From Roseiconus nitratireducens (GTDB taxonomy: Bacteria > Planctomycetota > Planctomycetia > Pirellulales > Pirellulaceae): a stretch of 64,000 nucleotides of DNA. The position numbers and the translations under genes were made by a program. The stretch is from contig NZ_VWOX01000001.1 in assembly GCF_008629675.1 (NCBI RefSeq), forward strand, positions 248,001-312,000, in the 5' to 3' direction. The notes under the pieces are model-generated. The model worked only from the letters and a program-made list of their open reading frames with translations, did not search any database and was not told the DNA's origin. Each line of letters begins with the position of its first letter. The stretch's first letter is position 1. Positions 44,543 to 52,365 of the stretch are shown in pieces.

Positions 44543-45070
44543 TCAATCGTCGTTGTCGATTCGAATTACTATCACAATGTCTTCACCTGGAACGAATTGC
44601 TCCGGCTGCTTTCCGTCGTGCTTTTCGGCGTACACGCGTCTCGCAAGCTTTTGAAACTCGGGGGCGAGTCTCTCAAGCCACTTCAGAAATGGCATCTCAC
44701 CTTTCTTCAAATTGCATTCGGCGCAGCAATAGACCAAGTTGCGATCGTCTTCGGAAAGCGTGCCAGTTTCCAAATCCACCACGCCGTATTCGTCATGCCC
44801 ACCGCCCGAAACTGGATCCATGTGGTCACGATGAATGAAAGTCCGCGTCGAGCGACCATCAGCATTCCATTCGCAGTAACGGAGTATGCGTTTGCCGCAA
44901 TAGAGGCAGAAGTCGCGGCCATCCATCAGTTCACGGACATGCTCAAGCTCCCGTTCGTCAAAGCAAGATCGGCAGTACTTGCCGCGCGGGTTCGCATGGC
45001 CGTAGATGTTTACAAACTCATCCCGCGCCTTCGCCCGATCGCACCGCGGGCAGATCTTGATCTTACTCAT
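44543..45070 (-). CDS. HNH endonuclease-like protein with zinc-binding Cys pairs (175 aa)
   Basis: I use the ATG at 45070; a TTG three bases earlier is less likely. Cys pairs occur in ICPRCDRAKARDEF, KYCRSCFDERE and FCLYCGKRI. The HNH core reads FIHRDHMDPVSGGGHD then NLVYCCAECNLKKGEM, with the paired His residues and the treble-clef Cys. HNH proteins of this type are nicking or cutting enzymes often found in phages near packaging genes, but no terminase is seen here. It is the gene closest to the right end of the element. Confidence 0.8.
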   Translation of the reverse strand: MSKIKICPRCDRAKARDEFVNIYGHANPRGKYCRSCFDERELEHVRELMDGRDFCLYCGKRILRYCEWNADGRSTRTFIHRDHMDPVSGGGHDEYGVVDLETGTLSEDDRNLVYCCAECNLKKGEMPFLKWLERLAPEFQKLARRVYAEKHDGKQPEQFVPGEDIVIVIRIDNDD

Positions 45071-45100
45071 CAAAAGATCCCGTCAGAGAATCCCCTGGGA

Positions 45101-45124
45101 CTCATGGTGCCTTAAACGTCACAA
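45101..45124. repeat. Inner 24-bp direct repeat, right
   Basis: This copy is identical to 24799-24822, which overlaps the recombinase stop codon; here it lies 155 bases inside the right attachment repeat and no recombinase gene is attached. It is a probable arm-type site, or a scar of an earlier element end. Confidence 0.85.
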
Positions 45125-45169
45125 CATTCACAGCACATTCGTGCATTTGCGTGCCTGTAGTTGTCGCGA

Positions 45170-45187
45170 TTGACAGAGTTCTGTCAA
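45170..45187. promoter_or_regulatory. Palindrome near the right end
   Basis: A perfect 8-bp inverted repeat TTGACAGA-GT-TCTGTCAA lies between the inner 24-bp repeat and the attachment repeat. It is a candidate binding site for an excisionase, AlpA protein or host factor. Confidence 0.5.
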
Positions 45188-45279
45188 ATGTTTTCGTGCG
45201 GCAAATCACGGCGTAAAGCACATAGCAGGGGCATTGATGCCCATCGGTGCAAGATGTTGGCGAAAGTGGCTGACGGTGC

Positions 45280-45318
45280 TTTTAAATCCCCTGTGTCTGC
45301 CAATTCCACCACCCGGGC
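45280..45318. repeat. Attachment-site direct repeat, right (tRNA-Leu 5' half remnant)
   Basis: This is an exact 39-base copy of 24698-24736. It is the displaced original 5' half of the tRNA gene; the DNA to its right (45319 onward) would have been the native tRNA promoter before integration. Confidence 0.95.
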
Positions 45319-46050
45319 GCAGGTACCGATCGCGTGACGCTCGATACCTCTACGCCACGTACGCGAACCAAGTCTAACGTTTTGGGGAATCTTACCCGAC
45401 GACGATCCTTATCGGGAGCCTGCTGCATTTCATTCGTTCAGCGGAGGGGTCGCAATGGCCCATCAGTCGATTTCGCTGGATTCATCGGTCAGCAGTCACC
45501 GCGTTTCTTCCTCTAAATCAGACCGGGTGCTTTAAACGGTTGCTAAACGCCGAGATGTGGTGGGGCTCTCGTCGGCTCATCTGTTCTAAGAGTCGGTTTG
45601 CAAAAAGCTCCCACGCCTACCATCCGCAACTTTGCTGCCGGTACTCCGACGGATGGTAGAGGACACGTCCCAGATCCATTCGCGGGTTGACCCGCTACCT
45701 GATAGCAGATCTCCGCGACCGGAGCGACCAAATGCGGAAACCTTTCGCGAGTCGGTTCGCTCCTGACAGTAGTAATGGAGCCCCGACACTTATCGGTATG
45801 GAGTACGGCATAAAGAGTGCTTCGGTGAACAAACTCTGGATCGACACTCCAGCAACTGTTAACTGCCGAACCGATCGGAGAAATCACGTCGCAACAGAAC
45901 GCGACGCACGAATGACCGACACGGGTCGCCACGTGCAGTGGTCATCATCGCATTGGCTCAGAACTTGACGAACCTTTGGCGGTAGACGAACGGTCCACCG
46001 GGAATTCGGGCGAAATGAGCCTAAAAATCAAATCGTGGCTTGGATGCCTA
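45319..46050. other. 732-base structured intergenic region, no convincing gene
   Basis: Open frames on both strands are Cys/Arg/Ser-rich and lack start signals. Several perfect stems are present: CTACCATCCG/CGGATGGTAG (45617-45626 with 45650-45659), GCGGGT-TG-ACCCGC (45682-45695) and CTCCG-CGAC-CGGAG close behind. This could be a structured RNA or a dispersed repeat. It also holds the pre-integration promoter side of the tRNA gene. Confidence 0.5.
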
Positions 46051-46665
46051 CTAGATCAAAGGACGTTTGCGACGGCGTGAGCCCCCGAAAGCGAAACACG
46101 CGCCAACACCGAAGATGGCGAAAGAGCTTGGTTCCGGTACAGCACTGTTCGGGCTGGACAAGTTGATGTTGTCGATATTGACAGAAGTTACCGTCTGCAC
46201 CGGCGTCAATCGAATTGACAATCGGTCGATGGCTTGCCCAACACCGACGTTGTTAGGAATTGTAAAGAACTCGAACGGCGGTCCGGCAGTGACGGAGCCT
46301 GTCTGAGAGAACACGGTCGCCGCGCCTAGAAATCCAGTGAATTCGTACTGTGAAAGTCCATTGTTGCTGGCGAGATCTGCCGCGGTAAAGGTGAATGTTC
46401 CACCACCGACGGCCTCAATCTGGATCTCGGCAGGATCGCTGCCATTCTCGAATATGGATGGAACCGGGTTTCCAAAACTCTGTGCGACCAACCAATCACC
46501 CACGGTTGGCGTGACGTTGAAACCCATTTCACTGTGCCCCAGGTACGGCGAGCCGTTTCCGGCCACCAGCGGGTCGAACGAGATAATCCCCGCTTGGGCT
46601 CGTTCTGCCGAAAGCGTAAGAACCGCGGCCAACGCGAGTAGGTATAAAGGATGTTTGCTCAACAT
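46051..46665 (-). CDS. PEP-CTERM-sorted secreted protein (204 aa)
   Basis: The ATG at 46665 has AAAGGGG seven bases upstream and opens a signal peptide (MLSKHPLYLLALAAVLTLSA, cleavage after AQA). The mature part is beta-rich and Gly/Asn/Thr-rich. The C-terminus has the sorting signal: AVPEPSSFAIFGVGACFAFG followed by SRRRKR, that is a VPEP motif, a hydrophobic stretch and a basic tail, recognised by exosortase. The role of the mature protein is unknown; such proteins usually end up in the extracellular matrix. Confidence 0.9.
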   Translation of the reverse strand: MLSKHPLYLLALAAVLTLSAERAQAGIISFDPLVAGNGSPYLGHSEMGFNVTPTVGDWLVAQSFGNPVPSIFENGSDPAEIQIEAVGGGTFTFTAADLASNNGLSQYEFTGFLGAATVFSQTGSVTAGPPFEFFTIPNNVGVGQAIDRLSIRLTPVQTVTSVNIDNINLSSPNSAVPEPSSFAIFGVGACFAFGGSRRRKRPLI

Positions 46666-46848
46666 TTCACGACCCCTTTCTCTAGGTTGCCTAAATATCC
46701 CAGGTGATTTAATCCGCACAGTACTTACCGCTTGTTTACTGTGCAAGCCTCCGCTAGTGGGTGGGGTCTGTGTGGCGTCATCCTAGGGCTCGCTTCCACT
46801 CTGCGGGCCCGCGTGAAGGCGAGTCACGATTACCTATCCGGCATTTGA

Positions 46849-49389
46849 TCAGGAGCGTGGTTTCAGCCCGTTTCGCGTGGGCGTGGCGTTGGCCGGGGCG
46901 TCGGGCCAGTGGTGTTTGGCGTAGCGTCGCTTGAGTTCTTTGCGAACCGCCGGGTAAGTGTTTTCCCAGAAGCTCTGCAGGTCGTCAGTTACCTGTTGGG
47001 GACGATGATTCGGTCCCAGCAATTGCAGCTGCAAGGGGATTTTTCCGCCGGCCAGACGTGGCGCCGTCTGCCATCCGTACAGTTCTTGGATGCGGACGGA
47101 CAACCGAGGCGGAGCGCCGGGAGCATACTCCACGCGAATTCGATTGCCGCTGGGGACCTCCAGCGTTTCAGGGGCTTGCCGGTCCAGAAACTGGAGTTGC
47201 TCGTAGGTGAAGCCGCCCCGCAGGTGGTCCAACCAAGGGGCATCCATCAGTTGTTTGATCGACGTGCGGTCGCGGCAGAACATACGCAGTTGCTCGTGCA
47301 GTCGCATTGGATCGAACGGCGGGATCGCGGCGCCACTTCCTTCGTCATCGGACAATTGCAAGTGTTCGCTTAAGAATCGCCAGCGGGTCAGGAAGCTTTG
47401 CGTCGTCTTCCCTTGCGCGTCCAATATCCGATCCAATCGATCGGCCGCACTGTCAAAAAGTAGCTGGGCGGTTTCATCATCGGGAGTGCACTCGGCGGGA
47501 GACTCGCGAAGAACCAGGTCGTCAAATCGCAGTTGCTCGCGCGCGACGACCGCTTGCAGGGTCGGGTCGAACCGCAACTGGCGTTTGCGCTGCAGCCATT
47601 CGCTGGGCAGCCATGTTTCGTCAACCTCAGAAGCGATCCGGACCAGCGTTTCTTCGGATCGGTCGTCCACGTCGACGCACAGGAACAGCGGACTGTGGTG
47701 GACGGTCGATTGACGGTCCAGGGTGACTCCTTTGCCACCGACCATGATTCCCTTGGGGCTGCCAGGCTCACGCCGTCTGGCCAGCCGGTCCGGGTAGGCG
47801 GCCAGCAAGGCGCGAGAAAACCGTTCGTCCGGTGAAAGCGGTGAATCTCCGGTGGGGCTTGCCGGCTGATCGGTGATCGCACGGGACAGGTGTTTCGCCA
47901 CCTTGCCGATGTTTTTGGCCGCGATGCCGTGGAGCATCGGATCATTTCCTCCGTCAAGGAATCGCTGCAGACGTTGGACGCGTTCCAGCAGATCGCTCTC
48001 AATGGATCTCTTTCCGGATTGCAGCTCCAGCGACGATCGTGTCAGGAATGGATCACGTTCGCTGAGCAACGCCGCGGCCAGGCAGGCGGCTTGCAGGCAA
48101 TCGTATTGGGATGCGGCGACGAGCAACCGTGCCAGACGAGGGTGGACCGGCAGGCTGACCATGGCGCGTCCCAGTGTCGTGATCGAGCCACTCCGATCGA
48201 CGGCACCAAAACGCTCCAACAGATGACGCGACCGGCGAACGGCTGCCTCCGCGGGTGCGGTGACCCAGGGGAATTCGAAAACATCACGTTCGCCCCACGC
48301 GGCCAACGTCAGCACGGCGCCGCACAGATCCGAACGCAGCACTTCGGGCGAAGTGTGATCCGGCCGACTGCGATGCATGGCGGCAGGCCACAACCGGAAA
48401 CAGATGCCGGGTGCGGTGCGTCCGGCACGGCCGGCACGTTGATCGGCCGAAGCCTTGGAAATCGGCTGCAGCTGCAATCCCGGGATGCCGACGGCGGCGT
48501 TGAATTGCATCACCCGTGCGAGGCCGCTGTCGATGACCGCGGTGATTCCTTCAATGGTCACGGACGTCTCGGCAACGTTGGTCGAGAGCACCACTTTGCG
48601 TCGATCTGACGGCGACAGCACCGCATCTTGGTCGCCGGGCGTCAGATCACCGTAAAGTTTGCACACGTGCAAAGCGGCGAATTCGGATCGTCGTTGGATC
48701 TGCGCGGCCGTTCGATGGATTTCTCCCACCCCGGGCAGAAAAACCAGCACGTCTCCGTCGCTCTCACGCAGTGCCTCCGGTAGCACGTCGGCGACTTGAT
48801 CCTCAACGGGTTCGCGTCGCACCGAATCCTGGTAGTGGATTTGCACGTCGAACGCGCGACCCTCGCTTTTCACCGTGACGGCGTCCTTCAAAAGACGAGC
48901 GACCGGTTCGGTTTCCAGCGTCGCGCTCATCACCACCAGCCTCAATTCGGGTCGCAGCGACGTCCGGATCCGTTGCAGCATTCCCAACGCCAAGTCAACG
49001 TCCAGTGAACGTTCATGGAATTCATCCACGATCACGCAGGCCACGTCTTCCAACAGCGGATCGGCGTTCAGCCGCTGCAGCAAGATCCCCGTGGTCATGG
49101 CGATGACGGATGTGTCGCGGCGGACTTGCCGGTCAAATCGAACGTGGTAACCGTAGGTTTGGCCGACCGGCTGGTCGACCATGGCCGCCAGACGTCGCGC
49201 CGCGGCGCGGGCGGCCAGGCGACGTGGCTGCAGCAGTAAGATCTGGCCTGGCGGCAGCGTTGATGATTGCAGCAATGCGGGAGGCACGCCGGTCGTTTTT
49301 CCGGCACCCGGTGGGGCTTGCAGAATCACCGGCTTGCCAGCAGCAATTGCCCGCACGACGTCCGGAAGACAGGCGTCGATCGGCAGCAT
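46849..49389 (-). CDS. hrpB: ATP-dependent helicase HrpB
   Basis: This is a DEAH-type RNA helicase-like ATPase of the HrpB family; its physiological substrate is not well defined. Walker A is LQAPPGAGKTT at residues 23-33, motif II is VDEFHERS, motif III VMSATLETEPV, and motif VI AGRAGRTAPGICFRLW. The C-terminal HrpB-specific region is present, ending with RLAGGKIPLQLQLLGPNHRP and an Arg/Lys-rich tail. At 846 residues it has the family's normal length. It ends upstream of the PEP-CTERM gene and lies five bases from the end of the esterase gene, so the two are probably co-transcribed. Confidence 0.95.
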   Translation of the reverse strand: MLPIDACLPDVVRAIAAGKPVILQAPPGAGKTTGVPPALLQSSTLPPGQILLLQPRRLAARAAARRLAAMVDQPVGQTYGYHVRFDRQVRRDTSVIAMTTGILLQRLNADPLLEDVACVIVDEFHERSLDVDLALGMLQRIRTSLRPELRLVVMSATLETEPVARLLKDAVTVKSEGRAFDVQIHYQDSVRREPVEDQVADVLPEALRESDGDVLVFLPGVGEIHRTAAQIQRRSEFAALHVCKLYGDLTPGDQDAVLSPSDRRKVVLSTNVAETSVTIEGITAVIDSGLARVMQFNAAVGIPGLQLQPISKASADQRAGRAGRTAPGICFRLWPAAMHRSRPDHTSPEVLRSDLCGAVLTLAAWGERDVFEFPWVTAPAEAAVRRSRHLLERFGAVDRSGSITTLGRAMVSLPVHPRLARLLVAASQYDCLQAACLAAALLSERDPFLTRSSLELQSGKRSIESDLLERVQRLQRFLDGGNDPMLHGIAAKNIGKVAKHLSRAITDQPASPTGDSPLSPDERFSRALLAAYPDRLARRREPGSPKGIMVGGKGVTLDRQSTVHHSPLFLCVDVDDRSEETLVRIASEVDETWLPSEWLQRKRQLRFDPTLQAVVAREQLRFDDLVLRESPAECTPDDETAQLLFDSAADRLDRILDAQGKTTQSFLTRWRFLSEHLQLSDDEGSGAAIPPFDPMRLHEQLRMFCRDRTSIKQLMDAPWLDHLRGGFTYEQLQFLDRQAPETLEVPSGNRIRVEYAPGAPPRLSVRIQELYGWQTAPRLAGGKIPLQLQLLGPNHRPQQVTDDLQSFWENTYPAVRKELKRRYAKHHWPDAPANATPTRNGLKPRS

Positions 49390-49394
49390 GTCCT

Positions 49395-50540
49395 TTAGTT
49401 CCGCTTCGCGGTGGCGCTATCCGGGGACTCAAACAGCTGGGGCAGGTATTTCGGCAAGTAGTCATCTCGCCAGACGTCCCAATTGTGTGCCCCGGCAGTC
49501 TTCACGAACTGGTGTGTCACGCCCGCGTCGCTCAATTGCTTGTCAAACGCCTCGTTTCGTTCCAGCAAGAAATCGTCCTTACCGCAGGGGATCCAGAACA
49601 GCCGCGTCTGTTGTTTGAATTGTTCCAGATCCGGGCACAGTTCCTGTAGCGATTCTTCTTCGGGCGCAGCGGCACTGAACGCTCCGACCCAACCGAAGGC
49701 GTTGCTGCCGAGAGAGATTCGGATCGCGTGGCCTCCGCCCATCGAAAGCCCGGCGATGGCGCGTTGTTCGGGTGTGGACGCGACGCGGTAGTGCTCGGCG
49801 ACCCACGGCAACAGAACTTCTACGATCTCGCGCTGCATCGCGGCGTTGTTTTCGGCCCCATAGTTTTCGTCGCGATCACCGTAGGGCAAATCCACCGGAT
49901 GCCCGTGTGGCATCACGATCAACATCTCCTTGGCTTTGCCGGCCGCGATCAAGTTGTCAGCGATCAAGTGCGCGCGTCCGACCTCCGTCCAGGCGGTTTG
50001 GTCGTCGCCGAAGCCGTGGAGGAGGAACAGCACCGGAAACGTTCGATCCGGATCGGACTGGTAGCTGGGGGGCGTGTACACAATGCACCGTCGCTGCGAG
50101 TCCGTCACCGGAGAGGAGTACAGGTGATGATGCAGGACGCCGTGCGGGACCGATTGCACTTCGGTCAACAACGGTGGGTCGCCGGGAACTTCAAACAGGC
50201 TGTTCAGCGAATACCACTTCTTGATCCAACGGTTCAGACGGTCGATTTGGGGAGTCTGGTCAACTTCAAAGCTGTATTCGTAAATGCCCGGCTTCAGCGG
50301 TCCGTGAACGCCTTCCCAGATTCCTTCGTCGCCTTTGGTCAGGGAAAAACGTCCGTCCTCCACCCGGCTGATTTCCGCAACCACTTCGTCGGCTTCGGGA
50401 GCGACCACGCGTAAGGTGACGCGTCCATCCGGATGGACTTCCGGCGACTGAATTCGCTGTGAGTAGGCTGTGCTAATCACTGGGCTTATCGCTGGGCTTA
50501 TCAACGACAGGGACAAAAGCAAGAGCGTCGGGAAACGCAT
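49395..50540 (-). CDS. Secreted CE1-family / esterase D-like esterase (381 aa)
   Basis: The start at 50540 gives a signal peptide (MRFPTLLLLSLSLISPAISP). An E-set-like N-terminal domain (SPEVHPDGRVTLRVVAPEAD) precedes the esterase fold with nucleophile motif AIAGLSMGGGHAI near residue 265, acid in CGKDDFLLERNE and His in TAGAHNWDVWRD. Enzymes of this type release feruloyl or acetyl groups from xylan-like polymers; the true substrate is unknown. The domain order and motifs match the first half of the fusion at 21705-24047, so these are paralogs. It precedes hrpB with five bases between stop and start. Confidence 0.88.
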   Translation of the reverse strand: MRFPTLLLLSLSLISPAISPVISTAYSQRIQSPEVHPDGRVTLRVVAPEADEVVAEISRVEDGRFSLTKGDEGIWEGVHGPLKPGIYEYSFEVDQTPQIDRLNRWIKKWYSLNSLFEVPGDPPLLTEVQSVPHGVLHHHLYSSPVTDSQRRCIVYTPPSYQSDPDRTFPVLFLLHGFGDDQTAWTEVGRAHLIADNLIAAGKAKEMLIVMPHGHPVDLPYGDRDENYGAENNAAMQREIVEVLLPWVAEHYRVASTPEQRAIAGLSMGGGHAIRISLGSNAFGWVGAFSAAAPEEESLQELCPDLEQFKQQTRLFWIPCGKDDFLLERNEAFDKQLSDAGVTHQFVKTAGAHNWDVWRDDYLPKYLPQLFESPDSATAKRN

Positions 50541-50754
50541 GGGGACGTTCTCTGAAAGAGTCGGGGAATAGGGGGGACCGCAAGAAACAAGCAGCACGAC
50601 AGGGTAACCGCCCGCGACGCATTCCGCATCGCCGTCGCGACCGCAAAGGGCATCACCCCATTGGCGAAGGCGACGCCGTCCGCCAACATTCCTGGATCCG
50701 CATTTGGAGTCAGCGATTTAGCGTCCTTCCTGGACCCGCCATCAATCGGCAACG

Positions 50755-51978
50755 TCAGCGACCGCTGGCGCGTTGCTGCTGAAGCAGGATCCGTTCCAAA
50801 TCTGAAAGCGGACGCGTCCCGGCCGGTGTCCCATCGGGGTTGGTGTCATCCACGAGGGGTGCCACGGCGCCGGCGTTGTCGGCGGCCTGCGCCGAACGGA
50901 GCACGTCGATGGTTCCGCCGGTCAGCTGGTCTCCCGGGGGAAGGGTGAAGCGTCCCAATCCGCGTCCTTGGAATTGCGTGTCTTCGATCACGTTGGGGCT
51001 CTTGCCGGTGCGGTCGATCGCGACCGACTGCAATCGCCATTCGTGGACCACCAATTCGTAGCGTGAAACCGGAGGCATCGGGGTGACGACCTCTTGGGTG
51101 ATGGGACGCCCATCGGGCGCGTAGGTCAAGACCTGTTGGACGCGGTCAGCACCGGCATCGCGTTGAACTTGAATCGGCACGGTTTGGCCGGCTGCGATCC
51201 GGATTTGTTGCGTTCCGGCTTCGTTGAACAAATCGTTCACGGTCACGCGCAACTCGCGCGGTCCGGGGTTTTGAAGATTGATGGTCACCGGCGGCAGCGG
51301 TTCGCGCGGAACCACTTCGGATTCCAGCAGCGTGGATTGCGGTGGTGGACGGTGCCAAGGACGCCCCGGACCGATCGGGCCAACGCCCAATGAGATTCCT
51401 TCGTTCAGGTAGCCATACCCATAGCCGTACCCATCGCCGTAAGGAGGATAGCCCGCACCGGGTGCGAGCGATGGGGGGATGTAGTCCAGTGGTGGATGAA
51501 TCGGCCGCGGACCACCGGAACGCCTGGCCGGCCGCACCGATCGCCGTGACCTGACATACGTCGGGTAGGGGTCGTCCAAATCTGTCACTTCCATGGTTCC
51601 CCGTCCGGACCGAGGAAACCGGATGACGCGGTTCAGTGACGAATTCCAGTAGCCGATAAATCGTCGGTCGATGGAGTCGAAGTCCCGGTCGCGTTGAAAC
51701 AAATAGCGAGTTCCGTTGGCGTCGTCGACAATCATCTGGCCCCGACTGAAAAACACGTTCGCCGTGATTTGTCCCGAAGGCTCCACCAAGTAATGGCTGG
51801 GCTCCATCGCGGGGCCGCGTTCTCGGTAAGGTTCACCGATGTTTTGAAGCCGGACGGTGGGCTCCTGAGCGGAGGCGAGCGTTGCTGCCGGCCCCGCGGC
51901 AAGAATGGCCCCCAGCAGAATACTGATCCAACCGATCCTCGCTGCGAATTGACTTCGGTGGGTGCATGCATGACTCAT
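50755..51978 (-). CDS. Secreted Gly/Tyr-rich hypothetical protein (407 aa)
   Basis: The ATG at 51978 has GGGGAG nine bases upstream and leads to a signal peptide (RIGWISILLGAILAAGPAAT, cleavage near ASAQ). The central segment is Pro/Arg/Gly-rich with YGDGYGYGYGYLNEG. The C-terminal half has PVTINLQNPGPRELRVTVND and related beta strands, like an Ig-type stalk. No enzyme motif is seen. It is divergent from the cytochrome-type protein at 52366 and probably envelope-associated. Family unknown. Confidence 0.75.
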   Translation of the reverse strand: MSHACTHRSQFAARIGWISILLGAILAAGPAATLASAQEPTVRLQNIGEPYRERGPAMEPSHYLVEPSGQITANVFFSRGQMIVDDANGTRYLFQRDRDFDSIDRRFIGYWNSSLNRVIRFPRSGRGTMEVTDLDDPYPTYVRSRRSVRPARRSGGPRPIHPPLDYIPPSLAPGAGYPPYGDGYGYGYGYLNEGISLGVGPIGPGRPWHRPPPQSTLLESEVVPREPLPPVTINLQNPGPRELRVTVNDLFNEAGTQQIRIAAGQTVPIQVQRDAGADRVQQVLTYAPDGRPITQEVVTPMPPVSRYELVVHEWRLQSVAIDRTGKSPNVIEDTQFQGRGLGRFTLPPGDQLTGGTIDVLRSAQAADNAGAVAPLVDDTNPDGTPAGTRPLSDLERILLQQQRASGR

Positions 51979-52365
51979 TGACCACGTCTCCCCGTCATTG
52001 GATTGTTCAAAAGATTCGCCCACGCCGCCGTGGACGATGTTTCGCGTCGTTCTCTGGTTTCCCTGCTGTCATTGTTCCCGAAATCGGTGTTCCCAACCCG
52101 CCGCTTGGACATTCGCCATCCGATCCGCACGATTGTACCGCAAGCGGGAGGGGGGGCCGCCGTGACTTGCCGCGGCCCATCATCGGGTCACGGCACTGCT
52201 GCCCGATCGGAGAATCAGGTTTTCACTGGGGTTTCACGGGTAATCGCTGGACGGGACGTCCACCGTTGGGGAAGATGGATCTGGAGTCTCCGGCCGGCCC
52301 GTTGCGAAGCGGTCGAGGTCGGGCTCCCCCCGCCACGCTTCCTCTCCTTCCCCATCGATTCCGCG
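51979..52365. promoter_or_regulatory. Divergent intergenic region
   Basis: These 387 bases lie between two divergent genes encoding exported proteins. The rightward frame is open back to 52003, but that extension lacks any export signal while a good one begins at 52366. Both promoters should be here; no clear boxes were read. Confidence 0.45.

Larger units (their letters stand above)
24698..45318. mobile_element. 20.6-kb integrative element in tRNA-Leu, phage-like or phage-satellite-like
   Basis: The element is bounded by 39-bp direct repeats (24698-24736 and 45280-45318), with a tyrosine recombinase beside the tRNA end. Inside are a second recombinase with an excisionase-like gene, two AlpA-like regulators, iterons, a replisome organiser, DnaB helicase, SSB-like protein, HNH nuclease, a tape-measure-like protein and many small overlapping genes, almost all on the minus strand. 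I found no terminase, portal, capsid or lysis gene. It could be a satellite that uses a helper phage, a decayed prophage, or a composite of two elements. The boundaries are certain as repeats; the class is inference. Confidence 0.9.

Noticed and set aside
45543-45968. Overlapping frames of about 93-129 codons on both strands in the structured region, considered as genes or as RNase P RNA
   Set aside because: Composition is unlike the neighbours and no start signals are present; I could not find the conserved RNase P core sequences, so no RNA gene is claimed.
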